A stretch of 30,156 nt of DNA from Candidatus Woesearchaeota archaeon (GCA_014729145.1 WJKL01000012.1:1-30156), one strand, 5' to 3'. Positions 22,810-30,133 are shown, counted from the first letter of the stretch. Made by a program: numbers and translations. The notes: generated by a model from the sequence alone, not told the origin.

Positions 22810-23415
22810 ATGCAGGGAAAATTCATAGTTTTTGAAGGGATAGATGGTTGCGGTAAAGGAACTCAGCTTAAATTAGCTTCTTCTTATCTATTTGATTTAA
22901 GCAAAAATCATGATATATTTCTTACCAGAGAACCCACCAGGGATTTCAAGGAAATAAGAAAAAGATTAGCTGAACAAACTGATGCAAAACAGGATGCAAA
23001 ATGGTATGCAAATGCTTTTGTCAAAGACAGAAAAAATCATCTTAAAAGATATATCCGGCCAAATCTTAAAAATGGGACCCACGTACTTTCTGACAGATAC
23101 AAATATTCTACTTTAACTTACCAGCAGACCCAGGGAATGCCGTTACAAAAACTTCTTGATATACACAAAAACATGCTAATTCCAGATTTAACAATTATAT
23201 TTGACTGTCCAGCCAAAATCGCTTTTGAAAGAAGGAAAAAAGACGGCGCAACAGAAGTATTTGACAAGGATCTAAAGTTTCAGGAAGAACTAAGACAGAA
23301 TTATATCAAACTTAAAGAACAACTGCCTCAAGAAAACATCATAATCATAGATGCAACAAGACAGATAGAAAAAGTATTTGATGATGTTAAAAAACACATC
23401 AAATATTTATTCTGA
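22810..23415 (+). CDS. tmk: dTMP kinase
   Basis: A 201-residue thymidylate kinase (dTMP + ATP to dTDP + ADP). Walker A is FEGIDGCGKGTQLKL (8-22), followed by the LTREPT box near 48-53, the SDRYKYSTLTYQ base-binding motif near 97-108, and PDLTIIFDCPAKIAFERRK near 130-148. A charged lid, RKKDGATEVFDK, follows. The ATG at 22810 begins just before the P-loop, 7 nt after the DHFR-SHMT stop; an upstream in-frame start would overlap that gene. It is third in the thyA operon and takes the product forward to dTTP. The end overlaps a small minus-strand ORF by 9 bp. Confidence 0.95.
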   Translation: MQGKFIVFEGIDGCGKGTQLKLASSYLFDLSKNHDIFLTREPTRDFKEIRKRLAEQTDAKQDAKWYANAFVKDRKNHLKRYIRPNLKNGTHVLSDRYKYSTLTYQQTQGMPLQKLLDIHKNMLIPDLTIIFDCPAKIAFERRKKDGATEVFDKDLKFQEELRQNYIKLKEQLPQENIIIIDATRQIEKVFDDVKKHIKYLF

Positions 23416-23499
23416 TTCTCTTGGCTCTTTTTCTTTGCTGAAATTATCTAAGCTTACACAGTCTTTTGATGCAGCATAACTCACTAATGGTTTTCCCAT
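23407..23499 (-). CDS. Candidate 30-residue small protein
   Basis: A 30-codon ORF, MGKPLVSYAASKDCVSLDNF and then KEKEPRESE-type acidic/basic residues. It is kept because its ATG has an excellent ribosome site, GAGGTG (23506-23511 minus), with a 6-nt spacer, the same pattern as proven starts nearby. It lies downstream of dut on the same strand. About 50 nt upstream is another very strong site, AGGAGGTGACC (23547-23557), with no ATG in range; a 13-codon reading from its own GTG would end at the second site. The function is unknown and expression is not shown. Confidence 0.45.
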   Translation of the reverse strand: MGKPLVSYAASKDCVSLDNFSKEKEPRESE

Positions 23500-23578
23500 A
23501 CGATTCACCTCTATTTTTTGTCTATGATTATAATAAAGGGATAAAAGGTCACCTCCTGCCTTCTCCCTATCTAAACAC

Positions 23579-24001
23579 CTAATGGGTTCCGGTACTTCCG
23601 AAACCCCCTTTTCCCCGCACTGTATCATCAAGCTCCTGAACTTCTTCAACAGCTCCGGATACAACTGGTTGTATAAGCATCTGAGCGATCTTCATGTGCT
23701 TTGTGATTGTAAACTCTTTATCTCCAAGATTCTTCAGGACAATTCCTATCTCTCCTCTGTATCCTGCATCAATTACACCTGCCAGAACATGTATTCCATG
23801 TTTGGCTGCATTTCCGCTTCTGTCCCAGATCAATCCAACATGGTTTTCAGGGATAGCCATATGAGCCCCTGTTCCAAATATCCTTTTCTCTCCAGGTTTT
23901 AAGACAGCTTCTTCCTTAGAATAAAAATCCATTCCAGCATCACCGGGATTCGCATATGTTGGCAGCTTTGCCCCGTCTGTTATTTTAACTGGAATCTTCA
24001 T
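23579..24001 (-). CDS. dut: dUTP diphosphatase (trimeric dUTPase)
   Basis: A 140-residue enzyme that hydrolyses dUTP to dUMP and pyrophosphate, keeping uracil out of DNA and supplying ThyA. All five motifs are present: PGDAGMDFYS (19-28), WDRSG (59-63), GVIDAGYRGEIGIVLKN (75-91) with the catalytic Asp78 and the base-stacking Tyr81, KIAQMLIQPV (104-113) and RGKGGFGSTG (129-138). A TATA stretch, TTATTTATATATGAG, at about 24027-24041 (minus) is about 30 nt before the ATG, so the mRNA is leaderless or nearly so. It is convergent with tmk, completing the dTMP island. Confidence 0.96.
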   Translation of the reverse strand: MKIPVKITDGAKLPTYANPGDAGMDFYSKEEAVLKPGEKRIFGTGAHMAIPENHVGLIWDRSGNAAKHGIHVLAGVIDAGYRGEIGIVLKNLGDKEFTITKHMKIAQMLIQPVVSGAVEEVQELDDTVRGKGGFGSTGTH

Positions 24002-24127
24002 TTTTCATTTTTTAAAAAATAAAACTCATATATAAATAATATGTAACTCAAAAGTATAATTAAGAAACTATATAATTAAGACCGATACCACTTAAAGATA
24101 AAAATCAGATATTTAATTCAGAATTTA

Positions 24128-24661
24128 CTACTTTTTCTGAAGTTTCTCAGCGAGATCAGCCATACCTTTCTGGTCCATCTTGAACAAAGGCTGTAGTTTC
24201 TTATCGATCACTCTCAAACTCTCGCTTCTTATCTTGAAATTAAGAGTATTGAAGCTTTGTGTAAAGAAGGTGATGTTCCAAACCTGCTCTCCCCCTAATG
24301 TCTGAAGTATAGCGATTATCTTTTTTGGAGCTTCTGTAGCATATTCCTCTTCCTGAAGATTCACTGCAGTGGTAACCGCATCACTAATATCATGCTTTAC
24401 CTTTCCTGCGTCTATCTTTCCCACTGTCTTGTCTTTTTCCTTTAGCACCTTGTCTTCAGGCTCTACCTTTATCTTATCTCCTACATCAAAAGAGGTCACT
24501 TTGTCATGCTCCTTGTGGTAATAGCCTATCTTCCAGTTGTCATCCTCATCTTCAACAATATACATCGCATAACTCAGATAAGTTTCCGGGTTCTTTTCTT
24601 TCCATTCCTTAAACTCATCAGAATCTTTCAGGAGTTTCAAAGCTTCTTTAAATTGTTTCAT
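24128..24661 (-). CDS. Conserved-looking protein of unknown function
   Basis: A 177-residue soluble, charged protein I do not recognise. The N-terminal helix (residues 1-25, KQFKEALKLLKDSDEFKEWK) leads to two beta-rich stretches, one near 30-60 with WKIGYYHKEHDKVTSF and one near 112-150 with WNITFFTQSFNTLNFKIRSE, and a C-terminal helix, MDQKGMADLAEKLQKK. No signal peptide, membrane helix or catalytic motif is visible. The WNITF...LNFKIR pattern could fit a small alpha/beta domain of the PepSY kind, but this is weak. It shares a TATA box with divergent Taw1 and should be leaderless. Confidence 0.75.
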   Translation of the reverse strand: MKQFKEALKLLKDSDEFKEWKEKNPETYLSYAMYIVEDEDDNWKIGYYHKEHDKVTSFDVGDKIKVEPEDKVLKEKDKTVGKIDAGKVKHDISDAVTTAVNLQEEEYATEAPKKIIAILQTLGGEQVWNITFFTQSFNTLNFKIRSESLRVIDKKLQPLFKMDQKGMADLAEKLQKK

Positions 24662-24682
24662 CTCTTTTTTTAAATTACCTAA

Positions 24683-24697
24683 GCTTTATATATTTTT
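24683..24697. promoter_or_regulatory. Shared, nearly palindromic TATA box, unknown gene / Taw1
   Basis: CTTTATATATTTTTG reads as a TATA box on both strands. It lies about 27 nt before the minus-strand ATG (24661) and about 25 nt before ATG 24715 on the plus strand, so both mRNAs are probably leaderless. Confidence 0.6.
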
Positions 24698-24714
24698 GCT
24701 TCTCTTTGTCTGTT

Positions 24715-25638
24715 ATGTCAAAGATAAAACCAGAGCTGAAAAAACTTCTTGAGAATCAGCAGTATGCATTTATAGGCAGCCATTCAGCTGTAAAGATATG
24801 CGCATGGACAAAAAAATCACTGCTGGATGAAGGAGTATGCTACAAAGAGAAATTCTATGGTATTTCTTCTCATAGATGCTGCCAATTATCTACAACAGTA
24901 AATCACTGCCAAAACAGATGTATCTTCTGCTGGCGTCCAACCCAATATACAGAAGGTATTGATATAAAAGGAAAATTAGACGATCCTAAAAAATTGATAG
25001 ACAAAGCCATCAAAGCCCAGCAAAAACAGATTTCAGGTTTTGGTGGAAATAAAAAATTAAACAAGAAGAAATTCAAAGAAGCGCAGATCCCAAACCAGTT
25101 TGCAATATCTCTTTCAGGAGAGCCCACTTTGTATCCAAAATTAGGCGAACTCATAAATGAAATATTGAAAAGAGATGCAACTGCTTATGTTGTTTCAAAT
25201 GGTTTATGTCCGGATGTTCTTGCTGATCTCCATCCTCTTCCCACAAATATGTATCTTTCCTTGGATGCACCAAACAAGGAGTTGTTCAGGAAGATAGACC
25301 AATCACAAATTAAAGATGCCTGGGAAAAGCTGAATAAATCCCTTGAAATCCTAAAAAAACTAAACACAAAAACAGTATTGAGGATAACAGTATTAAAAGG
25401 CCTTAATGATGTCCATCCAGAGCAGTACGCAAGCTTAATAAAAAAAGCATCCCCTGATTTTGTTGAAGTAAAAGCATATATGTTTGTAGGAGCCTCCCGC
25501 CAAAGATTGACAATTGATAGGATGCCAAGACATCATGAAGTAAAAGCATTTTCTAAAGATATATTAAAGCATCTTAAAGAATACAAACTTAAAGACGAGA
25601 AAAAAGAATCAAGGGTTGTTTTGCTTGCTAAAGATTAG
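24715..25638 (+). CDS. taw1: 4-demethylwyosine synthase Taw1/TYW1 (radical SAM)
   Basis: A 307-residue radical SAM enzyme that builds the tricyclic wyosine base at position 37 of tRNA-Phe from N1-methylguanosine and pyruvate. The cluster motif CxxxCxxC is Cys65-Cys69-Cys72 in NHCQNRCIFCWRP; YGISSHRCCQLSTTVNHC upstream is family-typical. Further blocks are FAISLSGEPTLYPKLGELI near 125-143, SNGLCPDVL, MYLSLDAPNKELFRKIDQ near 177-194 and VEVKAYMFVGASRQRL near 253-268. It is the archaeal short form without flavodoxin. The ATG at 24715 is preferred over a TTG at 24706. The stop overlaps the convergent PAS gene by 4 bp. Confidence 0.95.
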   Translation: MSKIKPELKKLLENQQYAFIGSHSAVKICAWTKKSLLDEGVCYKEKFYGISSHRCCQLSTTVNHCQNRCIFCWRPTQYTEGIDIKGKLDDPKKLIDKAIKAQQKQISGFGGNKKLNKKKFKEAQIPNQFAISLSGEPTLYPKLGELINEILKRDATAYVVSNGLCPDVLADLHPLPTNMYLSLDAPNKELFRKIDQSQIKDAWEKLNKSLEILKKLNTKTVLRITVLKGLNDVHPEQYASLIKKASPDFVEVKAYMFVGASRQRLTIDRMPRHHEVKAFSKDILKHLKEYKLKDEKKESRVVLLAKD

Positions 25639-26522
25639 TTTGACTTGACTAATTGTTCTTTTTTTACATCATATTCCAGCAATATTTTATAATTCTCATT
25701 TGAAGGGTTAAGTATCTGAACATTTTCAGGCCTGGATTTTGCTATGCTGCTTATTTTTTCTAAAGTGCCGTTTTTAAAATGCATTGCCCTATTCAGGTCA
25801 ATCAATATGTTTTTGTTTTTCTCTTCTTTTATTTCCTCTAATCTTTCATCAAACACATCTCTGTCATATTCATAATCCACTAAAATAGTGTCTTCTTCTT
25901 TGCTTCCTGTAAAAAATCCTGCCTTTTTGTTGAATATGATGCCTCTTACTATATTTTTGAAAACATTTTCAAATCCCACATAATATGAGATTGGCCTTTT
26001 TTTGCCTTTTCTTTTGAACTTAAGGATGCGCTCTTTCTCAACTTGGCTCTCCTTCAGCAAAAATAGGTAACTGTCTATTATCCTCTGATTTAATTCACTC
26101 ACAAGCACATTGTATCCTTTTCCCAGCAGCTCTTCTTCAGAATAACCCAGCAGTTTCTGGACATTTTCTCCCACATATACTATTTCATTTTCTTGATTAA
26201 TCCCAAGACCGTCTTCTCCAAGTATATTTTTTATATTTCTTGCAAGAGCTAAAGAATTATTCCTCATTATATATTGTTCAGTCAGCAGTTCATGTTTCTC
26301 TTCGGTCAATTCCTTTTTTTCTTTCTCCAATCTGTTGGCCTTCTGTTCTATTTTAAGACTCTCTTCAACAATTTCATCCTCACTCCTTCTACTGTTCCAT
26401 TTGTTGACTATATAGATTAATTTCAGTCTTTGGATTTGCAGAGCTTTTTCATCTAGCTCTATATTTTTTCCATTGATAAGCTTTTCCAGGCTTTCTCTGG
26501 CCTGAACTTCTAATTTACCCAT
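25635..26522 (-). CDS. PAS-domain protein with coiled coil and STAS-like C-terminus
   Basis: A 295-residue soluble sensor-like protein. Residues about 45-95 form a charged coiled coil (IEQKANRLEKEKKELTEEK). A PAS domain follows (about 98-205): LGINQENEIVYVGENVQKLLGYSEEELLGKGYNVLV is a standard PAS core. The C-terminus (about 225-290), with ILIDLNRAMHFKNGTLEKISSIAKSRPENVQIL, resembles a STAS/anti-sigma-antagonist-like fold. There is no histidine kinase, cyclase or DNA-binding domain, so the output must be by protein contact. Signal and partner are unknown. A TATA-like AAAATATTTAAAG lies at about 26542-26556. The PAS call is firm; the STAS call is tentative. Confidence 0.8.
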   Translation of the reverse strand: MGKLEVQARESLEKLINGKNIELDEKALQIQRLKLIYIVNKWNSRRSEDEIVEESLKIEQKANRLEKEKKELTEEKHELLTEQYIMRNNSLALARNIKNILGEDGLGINQENEIVYVGENVQKLLGYSEEELLGKGYNVLVSELNQRIIDSYLFLLKESQVEKERILKFKRKGKKRPISYYVGFENVFKNIVRGIIFNKKAGFFTGSKEEDTILVDYEYDRDVFDERLEEIKEEKNKNILIDLNRAMHFKNGTLEKISSIAKSRPENVQILNPSNENYKILLEYDVKKEQLVKSN

Positions 26523-26563
26523 GAGATAAATTTTAGAATTCTTTCTTTAAATATTTTTATAGT

Positions 26564-27151
26564 TTATATTGTTATTATCTTTCCCTTATAGCCTGGATTG
26601 ACTATTCTTGTCTTCCCTATTCTGTCCTCTCCCACGCATTCATGCAGGTGCCCTGAAACCGCAAGCACAGGCTCGAACTTCTTGATAAATTTTCTTATTG
26701 ATTTGTTTCCGGCATGCTCTTTTCCTATCTTGTCGATCTTTGTATCGTAAGGTGGAGCATGGCTTATCAGCACAATCTTGTCCTCTTTCTTTGTTTTTAA
26801 TTTCTTGAAATATTTCTCAAATTTCTTATCCTTAAAATCAAAGCCTCCGCCACCCCATCCTATGAACAGATAACCATTCTTCCTGAATTTTTTTCTGTAG
26901 ATAAAATTACAGTTATCTAATTTCTTGCAGTCCTTTCTTACCTCTTTAGCTTCTTCATGGTTTCCATGAATAATTAATACAGGCTTTTTTGCCTTGTCCA
27001 GCTCAGAAAGTATATCCTTCTGCTCTTCTCCAAATATAGTAAAGTCTCCTGCACAGATAACTAAATCAATATCCTTTTTCTTTGCTCTCTTGACAAGCTT
27101 TCTTAATGTTTTTTTATTTCCATGCAGATCAACAAAAGTTAATATCTTCAT
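26564..27151 (-). CDS. Calcineurin-like metallophosphoesterase
   Basis: A 195-residue metallophosphatase. Metal-binding motifs run in the usual order: FVDLHGN (6-12; D-x-H with His in the D-L-H form), ICAGDFTIFG near 31-40, IIHGNHEE near 59-66, LISHAPPYDT near 123-132 and VSGHLHE near 161-167, ending INPGYKG-like. The substrate is unknown; small archaeal members act on phosphodiesters or nucleotides. The start at 27151 is right because the D-x-H motif follows at once; the longer in-frame reading upstream is encoded by the MITE at 27197-27339 and is spurious. A TATA-like GAATTTAAATATG lies at about 27167-27183. Confidence 0.93.
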   Translation of the reverse strand: MKILTFVDLHGNKKTLRKLVKRAKKKDIDLVICAGDFTIFGEEQKDILSELDKAKKPVLIIHGNHEEAKEVRKDCKKLDNCNFIYRKKFRKNGYLFIGWGGGGFDFKDKKFEKYFKKLKTKKEDKIVLISHAPPYDTKIDKIGKEHAGNKSIRKFIKKFEPVLAVSGHLHECVGEDRIGKTRIVNPGYKGKIITI

Positions 27152-27196
27152 AAAATTAAATCTTATTTTATCATATTTAAATTCTTCTGAAATCAC

Positions 27197-27339
27197 GGGT
27201 ATGTCCCAAGAGTGCGTCTGTGCCTTGAAATGCTGCAGATTTGCACAGCAAATCAAGTCATGGTCAGACGTAGCTGAATAAGTTCCTAAACTTGGGTTTA
27301 GGGTTTTGTTCAGTGAAGTAGAACTCTTAGGACACACCC
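27197..27339. mobile_element. 143-bp MITE-like element with 9-bp target duplication
   Basis: Ends GGGTATGTCCCAAGAGT (27197-27213) and ACTCTTAGGACACACCC (27323-27339) form 17-bp terminal inverted repeats with two mismatches. Immediately outside are direct repeats TGAAATCAC (27188-27196 and 27340-27348), a 9-bp target duplication. Inside are CGTCTG/CAGACG (27215-27220/27265-27270), the tight hairpin GATTTGC-ACA-GCAAATC (27238-27254) and CCTAAAC-TTGG-GTTTAGG (27285-27302). There is no transposase ORF, so it must have been moved in trans. Both end mismatches would be G-U pairs in minus-strand RNA. It sits between two divergent genes, upstream of both promoters. No family is assigned. Confidence 0.85.
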
Positions 27340-27382
27340 TGAAATCACGAAGGTTTTTAAATAACTTTAAATGATATGGGTT

Positions 27383-27766
27383 ATGGAAAAGCAAGCAAAC
27401 TTAGAAAGCCATGTTAAAGTACATGTACCTATAGCTATAAATAAAAAAGCATCCGTCAATAAACAGAATCAAATCACTATTCCTAAAGACCTTTGTAATA
27501 TATATTTAGAAAGAGAGCAAAAAGAGGACATAACTAAATGTAAATTATTTTATTATCTAAAAGAACAGGGAAGAGCTTATATCAAAGAAACCCCAAAAGG
27601 AGAGGAATGTTCTCTTTATAATCCTGTGAAAATAGGCTCAGATTCAAGAGTAACCCTTAAATCATTCAATTCCAGAAAAAAATCGATTGATGTAATGTTG
27701 ATAGGTCATGAACATTATCTAGAAATAGTTTCTTCTGAACTTTATGATTCTATACCAAAACCCTGA
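27383..27766 (+). CDS. AbrB/MraZ-like double-psi-barrel putative DNA-binding protein
   Basis: A 127-residue protein with two SpoVT/AbrB-like halves, as in MraZ. The first half has ASVNKQNQITIPKDLCNIY near 22-40, the classic swapped-hairpin DNA-binding motif. The second has IGSDSRVTLKSFNSRKKSIDVMLIGHEHYLEIVS near 83-116, close to the MraZ pattern of SxxR(V/I)xL...(V)xLIGxxxxxEI. It is probably a transcription regulator; bacterial MraZ controls cell-wall genes, but that target set does not apply to archaea. A TTTTTAAATAAC TATA-like box about 25 nt before ATG 27383 favours this start over the in-frame ATG at 27371. The end overlaps the convergent gene by 17 bp. Confidence 0.75.
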   Translation: MEKQANLESHVKVHVPIAINKKASVNKQNQITIPKDLCNIYLEREQKEDITKCKLFYYLKEQGRAYIKETPKGEECSLYNPVKIGSDSRVTLKSFNSRKKSIDVMLIGHEHYLEIVSSELYDSIPKP

Positions 27767-28337
27767 CCAGCCATAGGATAACTCCTGCAACCAAAGGCAT
27801 GATTATATTATCATCAAGCTGATTTGAGCCTATCTTTAATGTGATCCCTTCTGATATCATAGCAGCAGCAGCAGCTATCAAAGCCTGATACCATGCTACA
27901 AAAAGCCATGCTCCTAAAAAGCCGGCTACTGCTCCTGCAAGACTCCCTTCTAAGAATTTCTTTTTGTCTAAAGGATGCCTTATCTGGCCGTACTGTCCAA
28001 TTAAAGGGGCAATAGAATCTCCAAGCGCCAGTATCATTATACTTGCCATCGCAATATCTTTTTCAAAAAACAATAGCACCAATAATGCTCCTATACCATA
28101 CAATATAGCTCCTTTTCCAGGAAAGGTTTTGATATCTCTTGGCCTGTCCATCAATACAAGGATCTTATGCAGGAAAGGTATCCTGATCTTTTTGTATATA
28201 AAAGACAGCAGAAGTCCTGCCAGGACAGATACTGCCATGACAAACGCATTAATTATATCAAAATATATCAGAACAACAAAGATTATCCCGCACAATATAT
28301 GAAATACTTTTCTTCTTATCTCTCTTTTTGGAATCAT
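27750..28337 (-). CDS. Polyprenol kinase / phosphatidate cytidylyltransferase-like membrane protein
   Basis: A 195-residue, multi-helix membrane protein of the CTP-dependent polyprenol kinase/CDP-lipid family (dolichol kinase, SEC59/VTE5-like). It opens REIRRKVFHILCGIIFV, typical of the family. The core reads ILALGDSIAPLIGQYGQIRHPLDKKKFLEGSLAGAVAGFLGAWL near 110-153, with the conserved GDS, K and EGSLAG residues. It ends DDNIIMPLVAGVILWL. A role in making polyprenyl phosphate or an ether-lipid precursor is inferred from family, not decided. The start at 28337, two nt after the upstream stop and behind AAGGTGTG, shows coupling to the exporter-like gene. Confidence 0.88.
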   Translation of the reverse strand: MIPKREIRRKVFHILCGIIFVVLIYFDIINAFVMAVSVLAGLLLSFIYKKIRIPFLHKILVLMDRPRDIKTFPGKGAILYGIGALLVLLFFEKDIAMASIMILALGDSIAPLIGQYGQIRHPLDKKKFLEGSLAGAVAGFLGAWLFVAWYQALIAAAAAMISEGITLKIGSNQLDDNIIMPLVAGVILWLVRVLV

Positions 28338-28339
28338 CT

Positions 28340-28822
28340 TCACACCTTGATAAAAAAGTTCCACGCTCCATTCCCGAACAAGCATATAAGCGTGACCAAG
28401 ACCCCCGCAATCAATACCCCGATTATAGATGCCTTTATATAATCCTTAAAATCAAACCCCAGCAGATAAGCCCCTAATCCGCCTGAATAAACCCCGCTTC
28501 CAGGGAACGGAATTCCTATAAACAAAGCTAATCCTATCTTTCCATACTTGTCCACATAAGGTTCAACTCTTTTTTGTGTTCTTATTATTAGTTTTTTATA
28601 TATTTTATCTATAAGTTGGATCTTAAGAAAAAATTTCATGATATAGTTTACAAAAATATAGACCAGCGGCGCCAATAATATGTTTGATATTACACAGACA
28701 AAAAAAACTAAAAACCAGTTCATCCCTAAAAACAAGATACCATAGGGTATAGATGCCCTTAACTCCAAAAAAGGAATCATGGTCATAAATATTAAGATTA
28801 TAATTTCTTCCAGCATAAACAT
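28340..28822 (-). CDS. Small multidrug exporter-like membrane protein (COG2426, PF06695)
   Basis: A 160-residue membrane protein. The family pattern is ELRASIPYGILFLGMNW near 20-36 and LFIGIPFPGSGVYSGGLGAYLLGFDFKDYIKASIIGV near 103-139, with four to five hydrophobic helices in all. Transport activity is implied only by the family name; the SNARE/DedA-like PFPGSG loop is the best preserved part. A TATA-like AATATTATAAAG at about 28845-28856 lies 25 nt before the first ATG (28822), supporting that start over the in-frame ATG at 28816. It is coupled to the polyprenol-kinase-like gene. Confidence 0.85.
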   Translation of the reverse strand: MFMLEEIIILIFMTMIPFLELRASIPYGILFLGMNWFLVFFVCVISNILLAPLVYIFVNYIMKFFLKIQLIDKIYKKLIIRTQKRVEPYVDKYGKIGLALFIGIPFPGSGVYSGGLGAYLLGFDFKDYIKASIIGVLIAGVLVTLICLFGNGAWNFFIKV

Positions 28823-28876
28823 AGAAAAACAACAACCACTTTATAATATTTTTTGTTATAAGGTTGAATCAAAGGG

Positions 28877-29665
28877 TTATTTAAGATATTCCATCGCTTC
28901 TTTGACTTCAGCGTCTTCAAAAATAATGCTTTTGACTGCTGCAGTCATCTTCATAGGATTTTTGTGCTGCCAGATATTTCTTCCGATTGCCATACCAGAT
29001 ATTCCTGTTTCCATCATGTCCTTTACTCTTTTCAGCAGGTCAATATCAGGCAGTTTGCTTCCTCCTGCAACTGCAACCCTTGCTTTTCCTGCACACTTGA
29101 CAACCCATTTAAACTCTTCTTTTTTCCCGTTATATTTTATTTTTAATATATCTGCTCCTAATTCCAGTCCGATCCTTGCAGCATAAGAAAGCATGCTTGT
29201 GCTTGTCTCATTAGATACAAATCTTCCTCTTGGATACATCCAAGCCACTACAGGCAGCCCGTAATCATGAGCCTCTTCCTGGATCTTTCCAAAATCCTCA
29301 AATATCTTCGGCTCAAGAGGGCTTCCCACATAAACAGTATATCCAACAGCATCTGCTCCCAGGTCCACTGCTTTTTTTACAGAACAAAGCTGTCTCGAGA
29401 TAGGAAATATTCTTGGAATATTGCTTTTCCCGTTTAATTTAACTATCAATGGAATTTTCTTCCTGTAGTTTTCATGATACTTCTCAGCAATACCTTTCTG
29501 ACAGATAAATGCATTATAGCCCCCGTTGATTGCAATATAGATAACATACTCGGGATCCACATCATCTGCATTAAAATCAATAGGGCCGTGCTCTAGACCA
29601 TGGTCATAAGCAAGCATCATTGTCTTCTCTTCTGTAAAAAGTTTGTCGATCTTGATCCTTTTCAT
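28877..29665 (-). CDS. Fructose-bisphosphate aldolase class I, archaeal type (DhnA family)
   Basis: A 262-residue Schiff-base aldolase that joins or splits fructose 1,6-bisphosphate with triose phosphates. Family blocks are MMLAYDHGLEHGPIDF (16-31), ADAVGYTVYVGSP (104-116), PVVAWMYPRG (138-147), and ADILKIKYNG (171-180), where Lys175 or Lys177 is the Schiff-base lysine. VAVAGGSKLPD and GMAIGRNIWQHKNP bind phosphate. I chose ATG 29665 after GGGGGT over the adjacent TTG at 29668. The DhnA family also includes transketolase-like ADH synthases of aromatic synthesis, so a second role is possible; the YGL/WMYPRG context fits aldolase. With PEP synthase it would work in gluconeogenesis. Confidence 0.92.
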   Translation of the reverse strand: MKRIKIDKLFTEEKTMMLAYDHGLEHGPIDFNADDVDPEYVIYIAINGGYNAFICQKGIAEKYHENYRKKIPLIVKLNGKSNIPRIFPISRQLCSVKKAVDLGADAVGYTVYVGSPLEPKIFEDFGKIQEEAHDYGLPVVAWMYPRGRFVSNETSTSMLSYAARIGLELGADILKIKYNGKKEEFKWVVKCAGKARVAVAGGSKLPDIDLLKRVKDMMETGISGMAIGRNIWQHKNPMKMTAAVKSIIFEDAEVKEAMEYLK

Positions 29666-29685
29666 CAATTTACCCCCTTTAATTT

Positions 29686-29714
29686 TAAAAATAAAAAAAG
29701 AAAAAAAATTAAAA
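29686..29714 (-). terminator. Poly-T terminator of the downstream-end membrane protein gene
   Basis: On the minus strand, after the stop at 29733, come T-runs of eight and seven (TTTTTTTTCTTTTTTT). They lie before the aldolase start and probably end the upstream transcript. Confidence 0.55.
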
Positions 29715-29732
29715 CCTCGAATTACTCAAAGC

Positions 29733-30083
29733 TTAATTTTCTGCTAGTGAATAAACAGTCTTTAATGCAACTACGATTGCAGCAGGACTTACAAACACTA
29801 TTATGTTTCCAAGTATAGATGTCAATCCTGTCCATATTGTAGCCAAAGTCAAAGCACTAGCACTGCTGGCGATTATCAAAGCCATTGAAGCAACCAAAAA
29901 ACCTGTTGTTTCTTTTGCAGTTACATTTAACAGCCCAACAATAACACCTAATATCACTAATATCCAGACAGAAATATCTCCTCTTAGCTGAGGCACCAGC
30001 GCAATCAACACTGCCAGGACAATACCTGCTATAAAAGAATAATGTCCAGTCTTTTTTGCATCTCCTTTTTTCTTCTTAGCCAT
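29733..30083 (-). CDS. Four-helix membrane protein, unknown function
   Basis: A 116-residue protein I cannot name. A Lys-rich start (MAKKKKGDAKK) precedes four hydrophobic segments near 17-32 (IAGIVLAVLIALVPQ), 36-53 (VWILVILGVIVGLLNV), 60-82 (FLVASMALIIASSASALTL) and 88-112 (LTSILGNIIVFVSPAAIVVAL). No charged residue lies inside the helices, so it is probably structural or a small channel-like protein. The start at 30083 is set by GAGGTGA with a 5-nt spacer; an in-frame GTG three codons upstream would bury that site. A TATA element at 30134-30142 is well placed for this start. Confidence 0.78.
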   Translation of the reverse strand: MAKKKKGDAKKTGHYSFIAGIVLAVLIALVPQLRGDISVWILVILGVIVGLLNVTAKETTGFLVASMALIIASSASALTLATIWTGLTSILGNIIVFVSPAAIVVALKTVYSLAEN

Positions 30084-30133
30084 CTGTTTCACCTCTTTAT
30101 ATGATATGGTTTAGACTAGTTTACTGTTTTCTA

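Noticed and set aside
23579..23664. 85-codon version of the small ORF starting inside dut
   Set aside because: It overlaps dut in another frame; only the last 30 codons have a ribosome site.
27152..27394. N-terminal extension of the metallophosphoesterase to 27394
   Set aside because: The extra residues are encoded by the MITE and its flanks; the D-x-H motif follows ATG 27151 directly.
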